A stretch of 64,000 nt of DNA from Roseiarcus sp963813555 (GCA_963813555.1 CAWEZX010000005.1:406121-470120); one strand, 5' to 3'; shown: positions 37,249 to 46,944, counted from the stretch's first letter. Made by a program: numbers and translations. Notes: generated from the sequence alone by a model not told the origin.

Positions 37249-38100
37249 GTGTCCCAGCCGTCGAAGCCAACTCTTGCCGATCTGCGCGTGGAGATCGACC
37301 GCATCGATGCGCAAATGCACGAACTGCTCATGGCGAGAGGGCGCGTCATTGACCAACTGATCGAGATCAAGACGCGTCAGGGCGGCGGCTCCGCCTTCCG
37401 GCCCGCGCGGGAAGCCTCAATGATGCGTGCGCTTGTCGAGAGGCATCGGGGTCGCCTGCCCCTCGACACCGTCGAGGGCATCTGGCGCGTCATCATCTCG
37501 ACCTTCACCTTTGTTCAGGCGCCCTACAGCGTTCATGCCGACGTCTCGGGCGGCGACGCCGCAATGCGGGACTCGGCGCGTTTTCACTTCGGATTCACCA
37601 CGCCTTGCATTCCCCATTTCGGAGCCGGTGAAGTGATCCGGGCGGTCGGCGCGTCGATTGGCGATCTTGGCATGTTCGCCGTTGACGGGGGTCCGGGGTC
37701 CGGCGCCTGGTGGACGAGGCTTGCCCCGCCGGAAGCGCCGAAGATCATCGCCCGACTGCCGTTCGTGGAGCGCGCCGATCACCCCGCTGGCATGCCGATG
37801 TTCGTGATCTCGAAGCCATTGGTCGATGGGACGGCGCGCGCCGTCGTGCTCGAATCCGTGACGCTCGACCGCTGGCGCGCCGACATCCCTCACGCCTTGC
37901 ACAAGATTGGGGCCGAAGCGATCGGCTCTGCCGCGATCGGGATGGGGCTTGCGCTTCTTGTCGCACGGCCGGGAGAGATCTCCCCGGATGCCGTTGGCGA
38001 AGCTTTACGGTCTGCTGGCGCCGCTGACGTGCGCTCTTCCGAGATCGGCGCGCACGCGGATCGAATTGACGCCTCGGCGTTGCGCAAGGGCGCAAATTGA
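37249..38100 (+). CDS. Chorismate mutase with C-terminal extension
   Basis: 283 residues. The N-terminal AroQ-type chorismate mutase domain (ADLRVEIDRIDAQMHELLMA, RGRVIDQLIEIKTRQGGG, FRPAREASMMRALVERH) converts chorismate to prephenate. The C-terminal 190 residues (GAGEVIRAVGASIGDLGMFA, GAWWTRLAPPEAPKIIARLP) occur in rhizobial relatives but have no role I can name. GTG start after the ribosome-binding site GAAAGGAGAGG. First gene of a chorismate mutase-hisC-tyrC run whose ends nearly touch; hisC supplies the transaminase and tyrC the dehydrogenase for tyrosine. Confidence 0.87.
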   Translation: MSQPSKPTLADLRVEIDRIDAQMHELLMARGRVIDQLIEIKTRQGGGSAFRPAREASMMRALVERHRGRLPLDTVEGIWRVIISTFTFVQAPYSVHADVSGGDAAMRDSARFHFGFTTPCIPHFGAGEVIRAVGASIGDLGMFAVDGGPGSGAWWTRLAPPEAPKIIARLPFVERADHPAGMPMFVISKPLVDGTARAVVLESVTLDRWRADIPHALHKIGAEAIGSAAIGMGLALLVARPGEISPDAVGEALRSAGAADVRSSEIGAHADRIDASALRKGAN

Positions 38101-38117
38101 GGCTAATCGGACCGGCC

Positions 38118-39233
38118 ATGACGTCCCGCACCATCCGTAAGCCTCAGCCGCGACCCGAGATCCTGGCAATCGACCCCTATGTGCCGGGCAAGAGCCGGGT
38201 CCCGGGCGTTGAAAGGGCTCATAAGCTTTCGTCCAACGAATCTCCGCTGGGTCCGTCGCGAAAGGCGATCGAAGCGGTGCGCGCGCTGGCCGACAGCCTG
38301 GAGCTCTACCCTGACGGCGCCTCGACGGCTCTGCGGGAGGCGATCGGTCGCCGCTACGGCCTCGATCCGCCGAGGATCATCTGCGGCAACGGCTCCGACG
38401 AGCTGTTGGCGCTGCTCGCGCATGTCTTTCTGCATCCCGGCGACGAAGGTCTCTATAGCCAATACGGCTTCCTGACCTATCCGATCTGCATTCGCGCCGC
38501 CGGCGGAATTCCCGTTGTCGCCGAGGAGACGGACAGGACGGCGAGCGTGGACGCGATTCTCGCGAAAGTGAGCGCGCGCACGAAGATCGTCTACCTCGCC
38601 AACCCCAACAATCCGACCGGGACCTACATCCCGTTCGGCGAGGTCAAACGCCTGCACGCAGGCCTGCCGCCGCACGCGCTCCTGGTGATCGACGCGGCCT
38701 ATGCCGAATATGTGACTAACAACAATTATGCGGCGGGCGTTGAACTCGCTTCGACGGCGGACAATGTCGTCATGACCCGGACTTTCTCCAAGATCCACGG
38801 GCTCGCCGGCTTACGCGTCGGTTGGGGCTATGGGTCGGCGCATGTCATCGACGCGTTGAACCGGGTCCGCGGACCCTTCAACCTGAACGGAGCGGCGCAG
38901 GCGGCGGGCGTCGCGAGCCTTGGCGATATGTCGCATATCGAGGGCGCGATCGCGCATAACGCGCGCTGGCTGCCTTGGCTTGCGGAAGCGATCGCCGAGC
39001 TTGGAATCGAGGTTACGCCAAGCGTCGGAAACTTTCTCTTGCTGACCTTCCCAAAGCGATCCGGCCGGACCGCCGCGGACGCCGATGCTTTCTTAAACGC
39101 GCGCGGGTTCATTCTCCGGGCGGTCGCGGCCTACGGGCTGCCGGACTCGCTGCGCCTGACGGTCGGCGGCCAGGAGGCCAACGAAGGCGTGGTCGCCGCG
39201 CTCGGCGAGTTCATGCGAGGCGAAGGTGATTGA
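38118..39233 (+). CDS. hisC: Histidinol-phosphate / aromatic aminotransferase
   Basis: PLP-dependent fold-type I transaminase, 371 residues. Family sequence: IDPYVPGKSRVPGVERAHKL, SSNESPLGPSRKAIEAV, ICGNGSDELLALLAHVFL, the PLP Lys in VMTRTFSKIHGLAGLRVGW and LANPNNPTGTY. Placement between chorismate mutase and prephenate dehydrogenase suggests it also transaminates prephenate or 4-hydroxyphenylpyruvate, which is inference. An in-frame TTG at 38097 would overlap the previous stop; the ATG at 38118 is preferred. Confidence 0.92.
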   Translation: MTSRTIRKPQPRPEILAIDPYVPGKSRVPGVERAHKLSSNESPLGPSRKAIEAVRALADSLELYPDGASTALREAIGRRYGLDPPRIICGNGSDELLALLAHVFLHPGDEGLYSQYGFLTYPICIRAAGGIPVVAEETDRTASVDAILAKVSARTKIVYLANPNNPTGTYIPFGEVKRLHAGLPPHALLVIDAAYAEYVTNNNYAAGVELASTADNVVMTRTFSKIHGLAGLRVGWGYGSAHVIDALNRVRGPFNLNGAAQAAGVASLGDMSHIEGAIAHNARWLPWLAEAIAELGIEVTPSVGNFLLLTFPKRSGRTAADADAFLNARGFILRAVAAYGLPDSLRLTVGGQEANEGVVAALGEFMRGEGD

Positions 39234-40188
39234 TCGGCTCAGGGAGCCGCTCGCCGAGCCGATCTTCGAAGAGCTAGCGATTATCGGCGTGGGCCTGATC
39301 GGTTCGTCGATCGCGCGCGCAGCGCGACACCGCCATGCCGCGCGGCGCATCGTTCTTGCCGACCGATCGATCGAAACCTTGGAGCGCGCGAAAGCGCTCC
39401 GGCTTGGCGATCTCGTCACCGACGATCTGGCGCGAGCCGTGAGCCAGGCCGATTGCGTCATTCTCTGCGCGCCGGTCGGCGCCAATGATGCGATCGGACG
39501 AGCCGTCGCGTCTACGCTTCGGCCAGGCGCCATCGTGACGGACGTCGGTTCGGTCAAGGCAGATGTTATCGCGGCGCTCAAGTCGACGCTGCCGGCTCAT
39601 GCCCGCCTCGTGCCGGCCCACCCGGTGGCGGGCACGGAATATTCCGGGCCGGATGCGGGCTTTGCGAGCCTGTTCGTCAACCGCTGGTGCATCCTCACCC
39701 CGCCGGAGGGGACAGACGCTGAAGCGGTGGCGAAGGTGCGCGCCCTCTGGGAAGCGTTGGGATCTCATGTCGAAATCATGAGCGCCGCGCACCACGATCT
39801 CGTGCTGGCGATCACCAGCCATGTGCCGCATCTCATCGCTTACAACATTGTCGGCACTGCAGCGGATCTCGAGGAAGTCACCCGCTCGGAAGTGATCAAG
39901 TTCTCCGCGGGCGGTTTCCGCGATTTCACCCGCATTGCCGCTTCCGACCCGACCATGTGGCGCGATGTCTTTCTGCACAACAAGGATGCGGTGCTGGAGA
40001 TGCTCGGCCGGTTCAACGAAGATCTGACGGCGCTGCAGCGAATGATCCGGCGCGAGGACGGCGACGGGTTGTTCGCTTTGTTCACCCGGACGCGAGCGAT
40101 CCGGCTCGGTATCGTCGCCGAAGGCCAGGAGACCGCAGCGCCGGATTTCGGCCGCCGCGCCGCCGAAACCGACGAACCGGTTCCGTGA
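39226..40188 (+). CDS. tyrC: Prephenate/arogenate dehydrogenase
   Basis: NAD(P)-dependent oxidative decarboxylase for tyrosine synthesis, 320 residues. The Rossmann motif is ELAIIGVGLIGSSIARAARH; catalytic-site segments are TDVGSVKADVIAAL, RLVPAHPVAGTEYSGPDAG and the His in AITSHVPHLIAYNIVGTA. GTG start at 39226, overlapping the hisC stop by 8 bases. Its TGA overlaps the GTG of chaC (GTGA). Could be named tyrA; TyrC is the usual name for the cyclohexadienyl type. Confidence 0.92.
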   Translation: MIDRLREPLAEPIFEELAIIGVGLIGSSIARAARHRHAARRIVLADRSIETLERAKALRLGDLVTDDLARAVSQADCVILCAPVGANDAIGRAVASTLRPGAIVTDVGSVKADVIAALKSTLPAHARLVPAHPVAGTEYSGPDAGFASLFVNRWCILTPPEGTDAEAVAKVRALWEALGSHVEIMSAAHHDLVLAITSHVPHLIAYNIVGTAADLEEVTRSEVIKFSAGGFRDFTRIAASDPTMWRDVFLHNKDAVLEMLGRFNEDLTALQRMIRREDGDGLFALFTRTRAIRLGIVAEGQETAAPDFGRRAAETDEPVP

Positions 40189-40642
40189 CGTCTGCGGACG
40201 CCGACGCCCCCGTTTCAGACGGCAGCCTCTGGGTCTTCGGGTACGGGTCGTTGATGTGGCGGCCTGGATTCGCCTATGCGCGACGACGCAAGGCGCTGTT
40301 GCGCGGCTGGCGCAGAAGCCTGTGCGTCTTTTCCCACGTCTACCGCGGTTCGCCGGAGCAGCCCGGACTCGTGCTTGGCCTCGATCGCGGCGGCGCCTGC
40401 CCAGGCGTGGCCTTCGAGGTCGATTCAGCGCTGCGTGAGGCGACAATTCGCTACCTTCGGGAACGCGAGCAGGTGACCGCCGTCTATCTCGAGCGGGTCA
40501 CGCCTGTGACGCTCGAATCCGGAGACCGCGTTCCCGCTGTGACCTACGTCGCCGATCGTCTCCACGTCCAATACGCTGGGCGTCTCGATCGCGCGGCGAT
40601 GCTCGACTATGTGCGCGGGGGCAAAGGGAAATCCGGCGCTAA

Positions 40643-42660
40643 CCCGACTTCACCAACTGGCGGGGGTGGGCGAGGCGAAGGCATTGGAATCGCAGGGGGG
40701 CGAGTCCAAAGGTCGGCACTACGGGAGGTGAGCGATCAAGCCGCTTGGCGGGGGATCGGAGCGGTGATCTTCGGCCTCGGCTGGGCGGGGAGGTCGAGCT
40801 TCAGGCGCTGCAGCAAAAGCCACTGATCGTTTTCCGGCTCGGTATGGCGCGATAGGACGACGGTGCGGCCGTCTGTCGTGGGCAACTCGACGTCGATCAT
40901 TTGGATGGCGGCAAGCTTTTCGAGCACAGCCCTCGGCGTCAGCCCCGGCGCCAGCGCCTTCAGCCGCTGCTTCAGCGTCACCATCAGGCAATAGGCCAGG
41001 AAGGCCACGAAGATATGAGCTTCGATGCGGGCGTCTGACTGGTGATAGATGGGACGAATCGATAGATCGTTCTTCAGTTCCTTGAACGCTTGCTCGATCT
41101 CGGCCAATTGCAGATACAGCCGCCAGAGATGGCCGGGGTCGTCGCTCCTGATGTTGGAGCGAAGCAGATAGCCGCCCTCGCGGCGGCGCGCGAGGCGGAG
41201 CTTCTTGCGGTCCAGCGTGAAATGGAACGTTTGCGGCGTCACCGGCTGATCTTTCGTCGGCGGATGGATCACCAACAACCCGTAGGCCTTGCCGGCTTCC
41301 TTCTTGGCCGCGCCGAGCTTGAGCAGCAGCTCGTCGCGCGTCAGGTCCTGTCGTTGCAGTTCGCGCAACCGCTTGATCAGCTTCCTCAACCGACGCCGCC
41401 GCATCCCCTGCTCCTTGTCGCGCCGGCTTTGGCTTCGGGCCAGGACGTAAGTTTCCTCATCCTGTTCGATCAGCTTGACCCGCACGCTCTCGCGCACGTC
41501 TTCCCACGGCTTGGCCGCGAGCGCCTGTTCCAGCTTCGTCAGCCGGCCGCGGGGCGTGCCCACCAGATAGCGGATCGGCGTCGGCGAGCCGCGCATCTCC
41601 GCCAGGACTTCCTCGGTCGGGATGCCGCGATCCATCACCCAGGTGCGCTTGGCGCTGCCGTATTGCGTCTCGATCTTGGTCAGAAACGCCCGCAACGTCG
41701 TCTTGTCCGAGGTGTTGCCGTCCATGACTTCGTAGGCCAGGGGAAGGCCGTCCGGCGTGACGATCAGCGCAATCACGACCTGCACGCAATCGGAGCGCTT
41801 GTCCCGGCTGTAGCCGAACTTCCGCTTGCCGCTCTCCGGCGGATCGCATTCGAAATACGTGCTGGTCAGATCATACAGCAGCACTTCAAAGTCAGCCTGA
41901 AACAGGTCCTTCCAGCGCTCGCGCAGAAACGTGAACAGCGCCGGCTTGTGCGCGACAAGCAGGTCCAGGCAGCGATAGAGATTGTTGGGTTGCGCGAGCC
42001 CGACGTCCTCGCCGAGCAGGTCGCCTATCGCACTGTGCTCGAACCAGTGCCGGTGAAGCCGCCACTCGCTGCCCGGAGAGATCAGCCGATAGGCGACCAA
42101 GGTCTTCAGGACGTTCAGCCAGTCCGTTCCCTCGCGCGAGAGCGGCAGCGCCGGGCGCCAGAAATCGTCCATTCGCAGCTGATCCCACATCACCATCGCC
42201 AGCCAGCAGGCGCCCCACTGACGCGGTCGGCGCAACCGCATCGCGCTCAGCCGAATCGAAACCACGTCGCAATCGAGAACCGGGGCAGGACGATCTTCGG
42301 GAAACAACGCGATCTGCTTCGATCGCCCCCCTTCGTCGAAGACTTCGACAGCCCGAACTCCACGCCGCCCGCTGGCTGTCGTTGATCTCCCCGAGATAGA
42401 GCACCTGTCGCTGAACCACGCGACCGCTCCGGACGCGCCGGTTCTCAACGACCGACCAGGTCCGATGCTCCTTGCCGTCCTTGCGGCGAATCTTGTGGCG
42501 CAAAAACATGTCCAAAACTCGCGCCGCGCCCCTCGCCGCGCAAGGGACTTGGTCGGCACTACAGCCATTTCCGGCCCGACTGACCCAACGACTCCAATGG
42601 CTTGCAGTCACAAAACTCCGCGAAAAATCGCAAAAATCAGCGCCAGTTGGTGAAGTCGGG
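40643..42660 (-). mobile_element. IS1634-type insertion sequence inside chaC
   Basis: 2018 bp with perfect 20-bp terminal inverted repeats beginning CCCGACTTCACCAACTGG at each end, and a 4-bp duplication CTAA (40639-40642 and 42661-42664). It carries one large transposase gene on the minus strand. The family assignment rests on the transposase. Confidence 0.9.
40736..42509 (-). CDS. IS1634-family transposase, one frameshift
   Basis: Large DDE transposase of about 590 residues. From the ATG at 42509: FLRHKIRRKDGKEHRTWSVV, RVRSGRVVQRQVLYLGEIN; after one extra base near 42356: RAVEVFDEGGRSKQIALFPE. Catalytic regions: VLLYDLTSTYFECDPPESGK (first Asp), GYSRDKRSDCVQVVIALIV, WVMDRGIPTEEVLAEM (second Asp) and QLAEIEQAFKELKNDLSIRP with the Glu of the YREK-like region. 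If the frame change is genuine, this copy is inactive. Confidence 0.87.
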
Positions 42661-42780
42661 CTAATGCCGAATATATCCTCGAGACCAACGATCACCTGCA
42701 GGTGTTAGGGGTGCGGGACCCCGATCTCGAATGGCTCAGTGCGAAACTAAGAGCCGGCCAGTGAAGCAGCACTCGCGCGG

Positions 42781-43233
42781 TCAGGGCTCCGCGATCGCCA
42801 GATCGGCGACCGTCGTGGCGCGTTGTGCCGCCGACGCAGCCAGCAAATGGAGATGGAACTCAAGGCCGGGTCCAAAGACCCGGTATTCACGTTTCGCTTC
42901 AGCGACGACGGGTTCGGGAAAGGCTCCCGTCTCTCGCACCGAAACGACGCGCCGCTGCCCCGTCATATCGCGGACCACCGCAAGCAGAACGGCGTCGCGA
43001 AAACCCGGACACTCCGACGCCGGATAGATGGAAAAGACATACCGCCGCCCCGATAGTCCGATCCACGAACAAAATCGGGAGGAGAATGGCATGCCGGCCA
43101 GCGCAGCCAGCGAGGAGCCCTGAGTCTTGTCCTGCCGATCGCTCATCGGGGCGATCCAGGCGCTCGCTGGCCCTTCCGAGACCCCATATGCCCGCTCGAT
43201 CGTCGAAGGCCTATTCTCGTATGCCAGCGTCAT
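42781..43233 (-). CDS. Hypothetical protein
   Basis: About 150 residues from an ATG at 43233 (an in-frame start at 43290 overlaps plsC). It contains SLAALAGMPFSSRFCSWIGL, SGRRYVFSIYPASECPGFRD and AVVRDMTGQRRVVSVRETG. No membrane helix or signal is clear. The pattern suggests a small cytoplasmic alphaproteobacterial protein of unknown function. It follows plsC on the same strand. Confidence 0.6.
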   Translation of the reverse strand: MTLAYENRPSTIERAYGVSEGPASAWIAPMSDRQDKTQGSSLAALAGMPFSSRFCSWIGLSGRRYVFSIYPASECPGFRDAVLLAVVRDMTGQRRVVSVRETGAFPEPVVAEAKREYRVFGPGLEFHLHLLAASAAQRATTVADLAIAEP

Positions 43234-43286
43234 CACCCCGACCCTGATTATTACGTGAACATTAATAGAACAAAGCAAGATGTTCG

Positions 43287-44072
43287 TCAAGACGAACGTT
43301 GCGTTTCGGCATCGCTATTCGCGCCTTCCGCAATGACCGCCGCAAGCGACGGGTCCTTACCGACCGCTTCCGCGTTGAGGCGCGCGCAGGCGGTCTCGAT
43401 TGTCGATTGCAGGCGTTTGTTGAAGGCCGCCCGGTCAAGCCCAGGCGCTATGACCGGCAAATATTCGATAATTGCGACCCCTGGCCGGCGCAGGAAGCCC
43501 CGCCTCCTCCAGAACAGTCCCGTATTGACGGCGACCGGCAGGCAGGGGACCGCCGTCGCGGCGTAAAGCGCGGCGACCCCTTGTTTGTACATGGGCGGCG
43601 CGCCGGGGAGACGACGCGTTCCCTCCGGGTAGATGAACACCTGTCGTCCGGCCGCGAACACAGGCTTTGCTGCAAAGGCGATCTGTTGCAGAGCCTGCCT
43701 GCCGCGCCCTCGATCAATGGCGATCTGCTGCGAGACGATGAGGTAGAGGCCGAACAGCGGAACGTAGGTCAGTTGGCGTTTGAGGATGATGGCGAAATCG
43801 GGCGCGTATTTGAGCAGCGCGAAGGTTTCGAGAAACGATTGATGCTTGACCGCGATCAGGACCGCGCCAGGGGGAATGTTCTCAACTCCGCGATATTCCA
43901 GCCGAAGACCGCAAATCGTTTCCAAAAGCCGGACGGAAATGCCGCCCCAGAGTCGGGCAAGGGCGAAGACGGCTCGCCTGCCGAACAGCATGGTCGGCAG
44001 GCCGATGATCATAAGAACCACCAGGTTCAGGTAGAAGAGCGTGTTGAAAAGCAGCGATCGCGTTGCGAGCAT
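43287..44072 (-). CDS. plsC: 1-acyl-sn-glycerol-3-phosphate acyltransferase
   Basis: Membrane acyltransferase that makes phosphatidic acid, 261 residues. An N-terminal membrane helix (LFYLNLVVLMIIGLPTMLF) precedes motif I AVKHQSFLETF (an Asp-to-Glu variant of HX4D), motif II around IAIDRGRGRQA and motif III FIYPEGTRRLPG. It follows ftsX leftward after a 41-base gap. Confidence 0.88.
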   Translation of the reverse strand: MLATRSLLFNTLFYLNLVVLMIIGLPTMLFGRRAVFALARLWGGISVRLLETICGLRLEYRGVENIPPGAVLIAVKHQSFLETFALLKYAPDFAIILKRQLTYVPLFGLYLIVSQQIAIDRGRGRQALQQIAFAAKPVFAAGRQVFIYPEGTRRLPGAPPMYKQGVAALYAATAVPCLPVAVNTGLFWRRRGFLRRPGVAIIEYLPVIAPGLDRAAFNKRLQSTIETACARLNAEAVGKDPSLAAVIAEGANSDAETQRSS

Positions 44073-44113
44073 TGGGATGTCGAGAGTTCAGCGGGAAAGG
44101 ACTCGCCGCGCGC

Positions 44114-45064
44114 CTATTGCAGCGTTTGCAAATGGCGCATGACGATTTCTCGTGAAAGAAGACCGGTCAGGAGCGTAACGACGGCGCACACCACCACCAG
44201 CGCAAGATAGCCGGAGGAGCGGAGCGCAAAAGAGCCGAACATCGCCGCGATCTCCTCGCCGCCCGGCGAATGCGCCCACCAGAACGACAGAAGCGAAGCA
44301 CAGGCGAAGAAAGCCATGGCCGCCAGCCCGCCGATCATCGCGCCGCGAAGCCCCAGGCGACGGAAATGGGCCTGGAACTCCCTGGCGATGAACACGTCTG
44401 ACGCGCCGACGAGATGGAGGACTTCGATGATTTCGCGGTTTCCCGCCATCGCGCCGCGAGTCGCGAACCCGATCGCTGTGCCCATCGCCACGATCATGAG
44501 CGCAAACAGAGCGGTCGCAAGAACGACGACAGCATCGGCCATAGTGCCGAGGCGCGCCGCCCAGATCCGATGGTCGTCGAGATCGGCTTGCGGGACGGCT
44601 GAGGCGAGCGCCTTGCGCAGCATGGTCAGATCCTGGGAGCCCTGGCCGCGCAACCTGACGAGGATCAGCCGGGGGATGGGCAGCTGACTGAGGTCGAGCC
44701 CAGCGCCGAGCCACGGCTCGAGAAGCTTTTCCAATTCGGCCTTGGAAAGAGCGTGAGCCGAGCCGACCTCTGGCGCTTGCGCCGCGATGGCGGCGGCTTT
44801 GGCCACGAGGCTTTCGACATCGTCGCCAGGCCGAGGCTTCACCTGGATGGTCGCGTCGCGCAGCACATCCGAGCGCCAGGCTTGGGAAGCGTCGGCGACC
44901 AATAGCGCCGCGCCGGCGGTCAGGCAGGCGAGAAAGGTCATGATCGCAATGACGACGACCAGCGCGCGCCCAGCGACGGAGTCGCGTGGTATGAGCGGCG
45001 CATTGGTCTTGAACGACAACTCCGGCTCAACGGCGACGATAGGATCGACGATCGGTTCGTTCAT
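44114..45064 (-). CDS. ftsX: Cell-division ABC transporter permease FtsX
   Basis: Four-helix inner-membrane protein, 316 residues: helix 1 about 34-56, a periplasmic loop of about 110 residues, then three helices at about 180-205, 232-258 and 285-305. Family sequence includes RHLVGASDVF-like (VLHLVGASDVFIAREFQ). With FtsE it links the divisome to septal peptidoglycan hydrolase activation. ftsX ATG overlaps the ftsE stop (ATGA). Confidence 0.9.
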   Translation of the reverse strand: MNEPIVDPIVAVEPELSFKTNAPLIPRDSVAGRALVVVIAIMTFLACLTAGAALLVADASQAWRSDVLRDATIQVKPRPGDDVESLVAKAAAIAAQAPEVGSAHALSKAELEKLLEPWLGAGLDLSQLPIPRLILVRLRGQGSQDLTMLRKALASAVPQADLDDHRIWAARLGTMADAVVVLATALFALMIVAMGTAIGFATRGAMAGNREIIEVLHLVGASDVFIAREFQAHFRRLGLRGAMIGGLAAMAFFACASLLSFWWAHSPGGEEIAAMFGSFALRSSGYLALVVVCAVVTLLTGLLSREIVMRHLQTLQ

Positions 45065-45735
45065 GACGGGGATCCGTCAAAAATCGTCAGTTTGCCGTCT
45101 CCGACGACCAGCCGGCGGGCGAAGCCGAATTGGTCCATAAGCTGAAGATCGTGTGTGGCGATGACAACCGCCGTGCCGAGCCGGTGAAGTTCGACAAATA
45201 GCCGCAGGAGGCGGCGCGCGAGGCCCGGATCAACATTGCCGGTCGGCTCATCCGCCAGCAGCAATTCCGGGCGAACGATCAACGCGCGAGCAATTGCGGC
45301 GCGCTGCTTTTCGCCTCCAGAAAGGACAGGCGGAGACGCATTCATCCGATCGCCGAGGCCGACCCAGCGCAGAAGCTCGACCACCTCCGCCCGATAGCCG
45401 GATTCCTCACGTCCCATCGCTCGCAACGGCAGCGCCACGTTCTCGTAAGTGGTCAGATGGTCCAACAGGCGGAAATCCTGGAAGACAGCGCCGATCCGCC
45501 GCCGGAGCGTCGTCAGGCCGTCCTTGCTAAGCGCCGCGGAGTCCTGACCAAAAACGCGAATCGCTCCCCGGGTCGGCCGGAGCGAGAGCAACATCAGTCG
45601 CATGAGGGTCGTTTTGCCCGCGCCGGACGGCCCGGTAAGGAATTGAAAGCTTTGCGGATCGACGGAAAAATTGAGATCGCCGAGCACCTCCGATCCCATG
45701 CCGTAGCGTACACCGACGTTTTCGAACCGTAGCAA
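45061..45735 (-). CDS. ftsE: Cell-division ATP-binding protein FtsE
   Basis: ABC ATPase, 224 residues. Walker A LTGPSGAGKTTLMRLML, Q-loop AVFQDFRLLDHLTTYENVAL, signature SGGEKQRAAIARAL, Walker B LLLADEPTGNVDPGL and the His switch VIATHDLQLM. The DFRLL after the Q-loop is typical of FtsE. It is coupled to ftsX and divergent from the DUF3426 gene. Confidence 0.94.
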   Translation of the reverse strand: MLRFENVGVRYGMGSEVLGDLNFSVDPQSFQFLTGPSGAGKTTLMRLMLLSLRPTRGAIRVFGQDSAALSKDGLTTLRRRIGAVFQDFRLLDHLTTYENVALPLRAMGREESGYRAEVVELLRWVGLGDRMNASPPVLSGGEKQRAAIARALIVRPELLLADEPTGNVDPGLARRLLRLFVELHRLGTAVVIATHDLQLMDQFGFARRLVVGDGKLTIFDGSPS

Positions 45736-45841
45736 CGCGATCCCCGGGTCGGCGACGGTTGGCCGTTTAACGCGCCTTTAACCGTGTTTCCAACCAAATA
45801 CCACCATCGGCCATCCCATCGGAACAGCAAGGTCAGTCGTT

Positions 45842-46366
45842 ATGACACTGAACCACAAGTGCGGCGCAAATTGTGATCAAAGCTCCTCACGGCGGCCTTG
45901 GCGCGCCCGCGGCGCGACGGCCCCGGCTTTTGTCCTCGTCGGCTTGGTGATCGTGGGCACGATGGCGATCGCGGCTCGGGCGGCGATCGTCTCGGTCGCG
46001 CCGGCGACAGCGGCCGTCTATGCGCTGGCGCGCTTGCCCGTCAATCTTCTCGGCCTGTCGATCGCTGACGTCCGCGTGACCGCCACTCAGGAACCGGAAG
46101 GCCCGGGGGAGCTCCTGGTCACAGGCGAGATTGCGAACCTCCGCGACAGGGAAACACCGCTGCCATATCTGCGCCTGGCGCTGCGCGGTGAGGACGGGCG
46201 CGAGCTCTACGTCTGGACGGCGCGGGGGCCGAAGTCTCGCCTCGGCGCTCGCGAGCGCGTTCCATTCCGGGCCCGGTTGGCGGCGCCGCCGGCCGGCGTT
46301 CGCGACGTCCTGGTAAAATTCGCCGCGCCGGGAGATAAAGGCTCGTTCGCAGAGTCCCCTTCATGA
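45842..46366 (+). CDS. Membrane-anchored DUF3426-like protein
   Basis: 174 residues: a polar N-terminus, one membrane helix (APAFVLVGLVIVGTMAIAARAA, about 28-48) and a beta-rich domain (LGLSIADVRVTATQEPEGPG, LLVTGEIANLRDRETPLPYL, RVPFRARLAAPPAGVRDVLV) of the DUF3426 type. Relatives beside ftsE usually start with an MJ0042 zinc ribbon; here only two Cys occur (Cys7, Cys11) and no ribbon. Its stop overlaps hpt (ATGA). Confidence 0.7.
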   Translation: MTLNHKCGANCDQSSSRRPWRARGATAPAFVLVGLVIVGTMAIAARAAIVSVAPATAAVYALARLPVNLLGLSIADVRVTATQEPEGPGELLVTGEIANLRDRETPLPYLRLALRGEDGRELYVWTARGPKSRLGARERVPFRARLAAPPAGVRDVLVKFAAPGDKGSFAESPS

Positions 46367-46944
46367 GCGGCGAGAGACAGGTCAAGGTCCTATACGACGA
46401 GCCGACGATCGCGGAACGAACGGAGGCGCTCGCGCGCGAGATCGCCGCGGCGAAGCCCAAGGATCTGCTTGTCGTCGCCATTCTCAAGGGATCGTTCATG
46501 TTCGCGGCCGACCTGTTGCGCGCCCTGCATCGCGCCGGGCTCGAGCCGCAAGTCGAGTTCTTTCACCTGTCGAGCTATCTAAGGGGCACGGTCTCGAGCG
46601 GGACGGTAAAAATCCTTCGCGACATCGAATCCTCGGTGCGCGATCGAGACGTTTTGCTGGTCGACGATATTCTCGAATCGGGCCGGACGCTGGCGTTCGC
46701 CAAGGACCTTCTGACGGCGCGCGGCGCGCGGCGGGTTCTCGTCTGTACGATGCTGGAGAAGCCTGGCAAACGGGCGGTTAAAGTCGGCGCCGATTTCGTC
46801 GGCTTTGTTTGCCCCGACGTTTTTGTCGTCGGCTATGGCATGGACGTAGCCCATTCGTATCGCGAACTGCCGTTCATCGGCCGTGTCGTCACTGCGCAGG
46901 ACGCTGCCGAAGGGGCAGTTCCGGAAACCGTCACGCGTGTTTGA
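46363..46944 (+). CDS. hpt: Hypoxanthine phosphoribosyltransferase
   Basis: Purine salvage: hypoxanthine or guanine plus PRPP to IMP or GMP. 193 residues. The PRPP-binding motif is VLLVDDILESGRTLAFAKDL; LLVVAILKGSFMFAADLLRA and VEFFHLSSYLRGTVSSG are family regions, and DFVGFVCPDVFVVGYGMD lies near the base-binding site. It begins within the stop of the previous gene. Confidence 0.93.
   Translation: MSGERQVKVLYDEPTIAERTEALAREIAAAKPKDLLVVAILKGSFMFAADLLRALHRAGLEPQVEFFHLSSYLRGTVSSGTVKILRDIESSVRDRDVLLVDDILESGRTLAFAKDLLTARGARRVLVCTMLEKPGKRAVKVGADFVGFVCPDVFVVGYGMDVAHSYRELPFIGRVVTAQDAAEGAVPETVTRV

Larger units (their letters stand above)
40185..42764 (+). pseudogene. chaC: Gamma-glutamylcyclotransferase (ChaC), split by IS1634-type insertion
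   Basis: The 5' part (40185-40642) encodes GSLWVFGYGSLMWRPGF, RRSLCVFSHVYRGSPEQPGL and QYAGRLDRAAMLDYVRGGKG. The 3' part (42661-42764) encodes NAEYILETNDHLQVLGVRD and ends AKLRAGQ. Removing the insertion and one copy of the CTAA duplication joins the codons exactly (SGAN-AEY), giving about 187 residues. ChaC enzymes degrade glutathione to 5-oxoproline and Cys-Gly. The GTG start overlaps the tyrC stop. The interruption appears recent because the second half has no obvious further damage. Confidence 0.85.

Noticed and set aside
39957..40184. Long 5' extension of the chaC open frame
   Set aside because: It overlaps tyrC in another frame and has no ChaC similarity; GTG at 40185 gives the family N-terminus.
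41090..42385. A 431-codon plus-strand open frame inside the IS1634-type element
   Set aside because: Antisense to the transposase; composition is that of a shadow frame.
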